Below are positions 43,846 to 47,417 of a stretch of DNA of 47,417 bases, in pieces. Where the stretch lies: contig NZ_JAKLJA010000045.1 of assembly GCF_022213065.1 (NCBI RefSeq), forward strand, positions 1 to 47,417, read 5' to 3'. The position numbers and the translations under genes are program-made. Below the pieces are notes generated by a model, which had not been told where the DNA came from, did no database searches, and saw only the letters and a program-made list of their open reading frames with translations. Source of the stretch: Paraburkholderia tagetis (GTDB lineage Bacteria > Pseudomonadota > Gammaproteobacteria > Burkholderiales > Burkholderiaceae). Numbering within the stretch: the first letter of the stretch is position 1; the number at the start of each line of letters is the position of its first letter.

Positions 43846-45132
43846 TCAGCGGTGCAGCTTGAAATCGACACTCCCGGGCCGGCCTTCGAGCGCAAGCGCT
43901 GCGCGTTGCGCGGGTTGGCGACTCACCACCCTGCCCCGGCTCACCACGGCGAGGCGCGCCGCGCGCAGGCGAATCGCCTCGACGGCGTCGCGTGCATCGA
44001 GCACCACGAGGTTCGCAGCACGCCCCGGCGCAACACCATAGCCTTCGAGGCCCAAGATCTTCGCGGGATTGAGCGTAACCGCATCGAAGCATGCGCGCGA
44101 CGCCTCCACGCCCGTCATCTGAGCAACGTGCAACCCCATCTGCGCGACTTCAAGCATATCGCCCGAGCCGAAGCTGTACCACGGGTCCATCACGCAGTCG
44201 TGGCCGAACGCGACGTTGATGCCCGCCGCCATCAGCTCGGGCACTCGCGTCATGCCGCGCCGCTTCGGATAGGTATCGGAGCGGCCCTGCAGCGTGATGT
44301 TGATGAGCGGATTCGCGATCGCCGCCACGCCCGACTCGCGCATCAGCGGGATCAGCTTGCTCACGTAGTAGTTGTCCATCGAATGCATCGACGTGAGATG
44401 CGAGCCCGTCACGCGGCCGTGCAAGCCGAGACGATGCGTTTGCGCGGCGAGCGTTTCGATGTGGCGCGAGAGCGGATCGTCGGACTCGTCGCAATGCATG
44501 TCCACGCGCAAGCCCTTTTCCGCCGCGAATTCGCAGAGCAGCCGCACCGACTCCGCACCGTCGGCCATCGTGCGCTCGAAGTGCGGAATGCCACCCACCA
44601 CGTCCACACCCAGCGCGATGGCGCGCTTGAGATTGTCGAACGCGCCGGGGCTGCGCAAGAGGCCATCCTGGGGAAAGGCCACGAGTTGCAGGTCGAGATA
44701 CGGCGCCACGCGGCGCTTCACCTCGAGCAGGGCCTCGACGGCGAGCAAGCGTGCGTCGCAAACATCGACGTGCGAGCGGATCGCCAGCAACCCGCGCGCG
44801 ACGGCCCAATCGCAGTACTGCAACGCACGCTCGACAAGCGCCTCCTGCGTGAGATGCGGCTTGAGCTCGCCCCACAGCGCGATGCCCTCCAGCAACGTGC
44901 CCGACGCGTTCACGCGCGGCAGGCCCCAGGACAGCGTGGCGTCCATGTGGAAGTGCGCGTCGACGAACGGCGCGCTCACGAGCGCACCGGCCGCGTCGAT
45001 CTCCTCGCGCGCCTGCGCCGCGAGACGCGGCTCGACGGCAGCGATGCGCCCTGCCTCGATACCGATATCGACCGTGGGATGCCCGGCGGGATGCGCATGC
45101 GCGAGCACGGCGCGACGAATGATCAGGTCCAT
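43846..45132 (-). CDS. Cytosine deaminase-like amidohydrolase
   Basis: 428 residues. Amidohydrolase superfamily, closest in pattern to CodA-type deaminases that convert cytosine to uracil and ammonia. Metal ligands H60 and H62 (VDAHFHMD), a later His in RVDMHCDESDDP, the GSHLTSMHSMD segment and the catalytic Asp of FGHDCVMDPW are present. AtzC-type N-isopropylammelide hydrolases share these motifs, so the substrate is likely but not certain. AAGGAG precedes ATG 45132. No cytosine permease (codB) or pyrimidine genes are adjacent. Confidence 0.82.
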   Translation of the reverse strand: MDLIIRRAVLAHAHPAGHPTVDIGIEAGRIAAVEPRLAAQAREEIDAAGALVSAPFVDAHFHMDATLSWGLPRVNASGTLLEGIALWGELKPHLTQEALVERALQYCDWAVARGLLAIRSHVDVCDARLLAVEALLEVKRRVAPYLDLQLVAFPQDGLLRSPGAFDNLKRAIALGVDVVGGIPHFERTMADGAESVRLLCEFAAEKGLRVDMHCDESDDPLSRHIETLAAQTHRLGLHGRVTGSHLTSMHSMDNYYVSKLIPLMRESGVAAIANPLINITLQGRSDTYPKRRGMTRVPELMAAGINVAFGHDCVMDPWYSFGSGDMLEVAQMGLHVAQMTGVEASRACFDAVTLNPAKILGLEGYGVAPGRAANLVVLDARDAVEAIRLRAARLAVVSRGRVVSRQPAQRAALALEGRPGSVDFKLHR

Positions 45133-45269
45133 GGATGGCTCCTTGCTGGCGTCTTCTTGTGTCGCGAGTTGGCGTGGCGCTTCCTTGCACTGCGCCTGGA
45201 CTCTGCCTGGATTGCGCTTCGATTCTATCGGCGCCTGAAATGCCCTGCCAACACGGCGCCGCGCGCGAG

Positions 45270-46451
45270 TCACGCCCCCGCTTCGCGGTCGTCGTCTTCG
45301 GGATCTTCGTCGAACAGCGCGAACTGGCCGCGCAGCGCGGGATTGTCCTCTTCGAGCCGCACGCCGGCACCCAACAGCCGCACCGCGAGCTTGCGCCGCG
45401 CGAGCCCCTTCTCGAGCAGTGCCAGCAGCGTGGGCAGATCGGTGGCATCGGCCACGCACTCGACCGTCGTGCGCTGAAAGTTCGCGAAACGGATCTTCAC
45501 GAAGAGCTTGCGCACGGCGTGCGCGCAGCCTGCGCGCTCGATGCGCACATCGAGCTGCGTCGCAAGGCGCTTGAGCTCCTCGCTGCACGCTTCGAGCGTG
45601 AGCAGATCGTTCACGTAGGTCGTCTCGACGCTCACCGACTTGCGCTCCTGATCCGCGCGCACGGGCCGATCGTCGATACCGCGCGCAAGCTCGTAGAGGC
45701 GCTTGCCGAACACGCCAAAATGCCGGTGCAGATCGAATAGCGACCAGGTGCGCAACTGCGCGCACGTGGACAGCCCGAGGTTCTCCAGCTTCGCCGCCGT
45801 GACCTTGCCCACGCCGTGAATCTTGCGCACGGGCAGCGCCGCGACGAACGCATCGACCTCGTGTGGACGCACGACGAAGATCCCATCGGGCTTGTTCCAG
45901 TCGGACGCGATCTTGGCGACGAACTTGCTGGGCGCGACGCCCGCCGACACCGTCACGCCCACGGTCTCACGCACGCGCTCGCGAATCTCGTTCGCGATGA
46001 GCGTGGCGCTGCCCTTGCAGCGCGTGGTGCGCGAGACGTCGAGATACGCCTCGTCGAGCGACAGCGGCTCGACGTCCGCCGTGTAGTCGCGATAGATCGC
46101 CATGATCTGCCGCGACGCAATACGGTACTTTTCCATCGCCGTGGGCAGGATCAGCAACTCCGGACACTTGCGCATCGCCAGCGCCGACGACATGGCCGAA
46201 TGCACGCCAAAGCGGCGCGCCTCGTAATTGCAGGTCGCGATCACGCCGCGCTGGTCCGGCCGGCCGCCCACGGCGAGCGGACGCCCGCGCAGCGTGGGAT
46301 CGTCGCGCATTTCGACCGATGCGTAAAAGCAGTCGCAATCGCAATGGATGATCTTGCGAGCGAAGCGGGTGGCCGCTGCGGCTTGAGGCGCTGTCGGTAC
46401 AGACGGCACGGGCGGCGAAAAATCGGAGGAAGGCGTGTTCAAAGTACTCAT
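45270..46451 (-). CDS. dinB: DNA polymerase IV (Y family)
   Basis: 393 residues. Error-prone translesion polymerase. Catalytic acids: D38 in HCDCDCFYASVE, and D133/E134 in SLDEAYLDVS. Finger, thumb and little-finger domains follow. The clamp-binding motif QFALFD sits near the C-terminus, before an acidic tail. The start ATG 46451 has no ribosome binding site and lies two bases after a LexA box, so the message may be leaderless or nearly so. The first 30 residues are a Pro/Ser/Ala-rich extension absent from E. coli Pol IV. SOS control is clear from the box. Confidence 0.93.
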   Translation of the reverse strand: MSTLNTPSSDFSPPVPSVPTAPQAAAATRFARKIIHCDCDCFYASVEMRDDPTLRGRPLAVGGRPDQRGVIATCNYEARRFGVHSAMSSALAMRKCPELLILPTAMEKYRIASRQIMAIYRDYTADVEPLSLDEAYLDVSRTTRCKGSATLIANEIRERVRETVGVTVSAGVAPSKFVAKIASDWNKPDGIFVVRPHEVDAFVAALPVRKIHGVGKVTAAKLENLGLSTCAQLRTWSLFDLHRHFGVFGKRLYELARGIDDRPVRADQERKSVSVETTYVNDLLTLEACSEELKRLATQLDVRIERAGCAHAVRKLFVKIRFANFQRTTVECVADATDLPTLLALLEKGLARRKLAVRLLGAGVRLEEDNPALRGQFALFDEDPEDDDREAGA

Positions 46452-46480
46452 ACTGTACAAAAACACAGTGCTATTTTCAA
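46452..46480 (-). promoter_or_regulatory. Promoter of dinB
   Basis: On the minus strand, -35 TTGAAA (46475-46480) and -10 TACAGT (46452-46457) are 17 bp apart. The -10 abuts the ATG, so the expected transcription start falls at or inside the first codons. Confidence 0.6.
46453..46468. promoter_or_regulatory. LexA-binding SOS box of dinB
   Basis: CTGTACAAAAACACAG matches the CTGT-N8-ACAG LexA consensus perfectly and extends to TACTGT on one side. It overlaps the -10 element and nearly touches the start codon. Confidence 0.93.
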
Positions 46481-46609
46481 GAAAACTGTCCGGCGGTGTC
46501 TGCGCGCGTCCCCCTGCCGTACCGCAATCTTCGGACGGGACCGTACCTGTACAGCGGTGCTGGCGTGCCTATACTCGTCCGATCATTTCAATCATTTGCG
46601 GAATGCGCG

Positions 46610-47305
46610 ATGAAAACGATCGGTGTAATTGGCGGAATGAGCTGGGAGTCGTCGGCGGAGTATTACCGCCTGCTGAACCGCTACGCGAAGGCGCGGCTCG
46701 GCGGCCATCACAATGCACGCAGCCTCATGGCGACGGTCGATTTCGCCGATGTGGAAGCCTTGCAGCGCGCGGGCGACTGGGAGGCACTAGGCGCGCAGAT
46801 GGCTCAGGCGGCCATGCAACTGGAGCGCGGCGGCGCCGATCTCGTGCTGCTGGCGACGAACACGATGCATCGCGTATGCGCATCGATCGAAGCGGCGATT
46901 TCGATTCCCTTCCTGCATATCGCCGATCCGACCGGGTCGGCGCTGAAAGCGGCCGGCGTGACCCGCGCTGCCCTGCTCGGCACGCGCTACACGATGGAGC
47001 AGGACTTCTACGTGGGGCGCCTGCGCGAGCGGCACGGGATCGAGGCCATCGTGCCGGGCGAGCACGATCGGGAGAATGTGCATCGCATCATCTACGACGA
47101 GCTTTGCCACGGCACGGTCGATAACGATTCGCGGCGTATCTATCAGCGTGTTATCGAAGATCTGAAAACGCGTGGCGCGCAGGCCGTCATTCTCGGCTGC
47201 ACGGAAATCACGCTGCTGATCGGCCCTGCGGATTCGGCATTGCCTGTGTTCGATACCACCGCGCTGCATGCGCAGGCCGCGGTGGATTGGGCCTTGAACG
47301 GCTGA
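46610..47305 (+). CDS. Aspartate/glutamate racemase, L-specific (YgeA/L-DER type)
   Basis: 231 residues. PLP-independent racemase family. The two catalytic positions are T83 (LATNTMH) and C197 (LGCTEI). E. coli YgeA (EcL-DER) has the same Thr/Cys pair at the same numbers and acts only from the L-isomer side, whereas ordinary members have Cys/Cys. The N-terminal MKTIGVIGGMSWESSAEYYR is a family hallmark. ATG 46610 is chosen on that basis; the frame is open 38 codons further upstream without similarity. It is divergent from dinB. Confidence 0.9.
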   Translation: MKTIGVIGGMSWESSAEYYRLLNRYAKARLGGHHNARSLMATVDFADVEALQRAGDWEALGAQMAQAAMQLERGGADLVLLATNTMHRVCASIEAAISIPFLHIADPTGSALKAAGVTRAALLGTRYTMEQDFYVGRLRERHGIEAIVPGEHDRENVHRIIYDELCHGTVDNDSRRIYQRVIEDLKTRGAQAVILGCTEITLLIGPADSALPVFDTTALHAQAAVDWALNG

Positions 47306-47311
47306 TATGAC

Positions 47312-47340
47312 TCCCGGTGTCAATCGGGATCGGTTTTTCG
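47312..47340 (+). terminator. Possible terminator of the racemase gene
   Basis: A short stem TCCCG/CGGGA (47312-47316 and 47325-47329) is followed by TCGGTTTTTC. Weak but well placed, seven bases after the stop codon. The remaining bases to 47417 hold nothing I recognise. Confidence 0.5.
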
Positions 47341-47417
47341 GTTTCTCTGGTTCATGTTGCCGGAATTTCCTGAGGGCGACGTAGCAGTACATCTCGACGG
47401 TGGATCAAGCTGATATC

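Noticed and set aside
46547..46575. Promoter for the racemase gene at TATACT (46570-46575)
   Set aside because: The -10 is plausible, but the sequence 17 bp upstream is not a credible -35, so I did not list it.

Overview
The window is chromosomal DNA of a high-GC betaproteobacterium, most likely Paraburkholderia, Burkholderia or a close relative. This rests on protein resemblance, not on a marker gene: an isc operon with iscX, a single LolC/LolD pair, an RpfE-type protein beside recJ, a PHB phasin, a pyruvate dehydrogenase whose E3 carries its own lipoyl domain, and a FixLJ-type two-component pair. No rRNA, tRNA or CRISPR array was seen.

Layout, left to right. (1) 1-4226 is an accessory insert of visibly lower GC. 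It holds a type ISP restriction-modification gene (66-4064, minus) that has lost its target-recognition domain at what looks like an IS21-type terminus at the left edge. The insert breaks comEC, whose 5' 270 codons survive at 4217-5038. (2) 5164-7958 (minus) is lolC-lolD-tatD, leading into the comEC remnant. (3) 8347-14285 (plus) is an RpfE-type gene, recJ, prfB with its programmed +1 frameshift, and lysS. A glycine-zipper envelope protein follows (14663-15418). (4) 15554-21868 (minus) is the complete isc operon iscR-iscS-iscU-iscA-hscB-hscA-fdx-iscX. It starts from a promoter covered by two IscR type 1 boxes and contains a strong terminator-like hairpin between iscA and hscB. (5) 22023-26426 holds a low-molecular-weight tyrosine phosphatase, a small membrane protein, and lutA-lutB (lactate oxidation, no lutC beside them) divergent from an IclR regulator. 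(6) 26573-27388 (minus) is a compact two-gene pair that I read as a HicAB-like toxin-antitoxin module: a HicA-fold small protein with an inserted four-cysteine cluster, and a partner with a ferredoxin-like domain plus a winged HTH. It has its own sigma70 promoter with a perfect 16-bp palindrome on the -35 element. (7) 27650-36729 holds a PBP7-type D,D-peptidase (minus), the phasin phaP (plus) and aceE-aceF-lpdA (minus). (8) 37022-47305 holds a FixLJ-like sensor kinase and regulator, folD, prlC, a cytosine-deaminase-like amidohydrolase, SOS-controlled dinB, and an L-aspartate/glutamate racemase.

Most of the window is housekeeping: Fe-S assembly, lipoprotein export, pyruvate oxidation, translation and one-carbon metabolism. 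The parts that deserve attention are the broken comEC with the truncated ISP enzyme, and the HicAB-like pair with its operator. Well-preserved regulatory sites (IscR, LexA, probable PhaR, RF2 frameshift) are also visible directly in the DNA.
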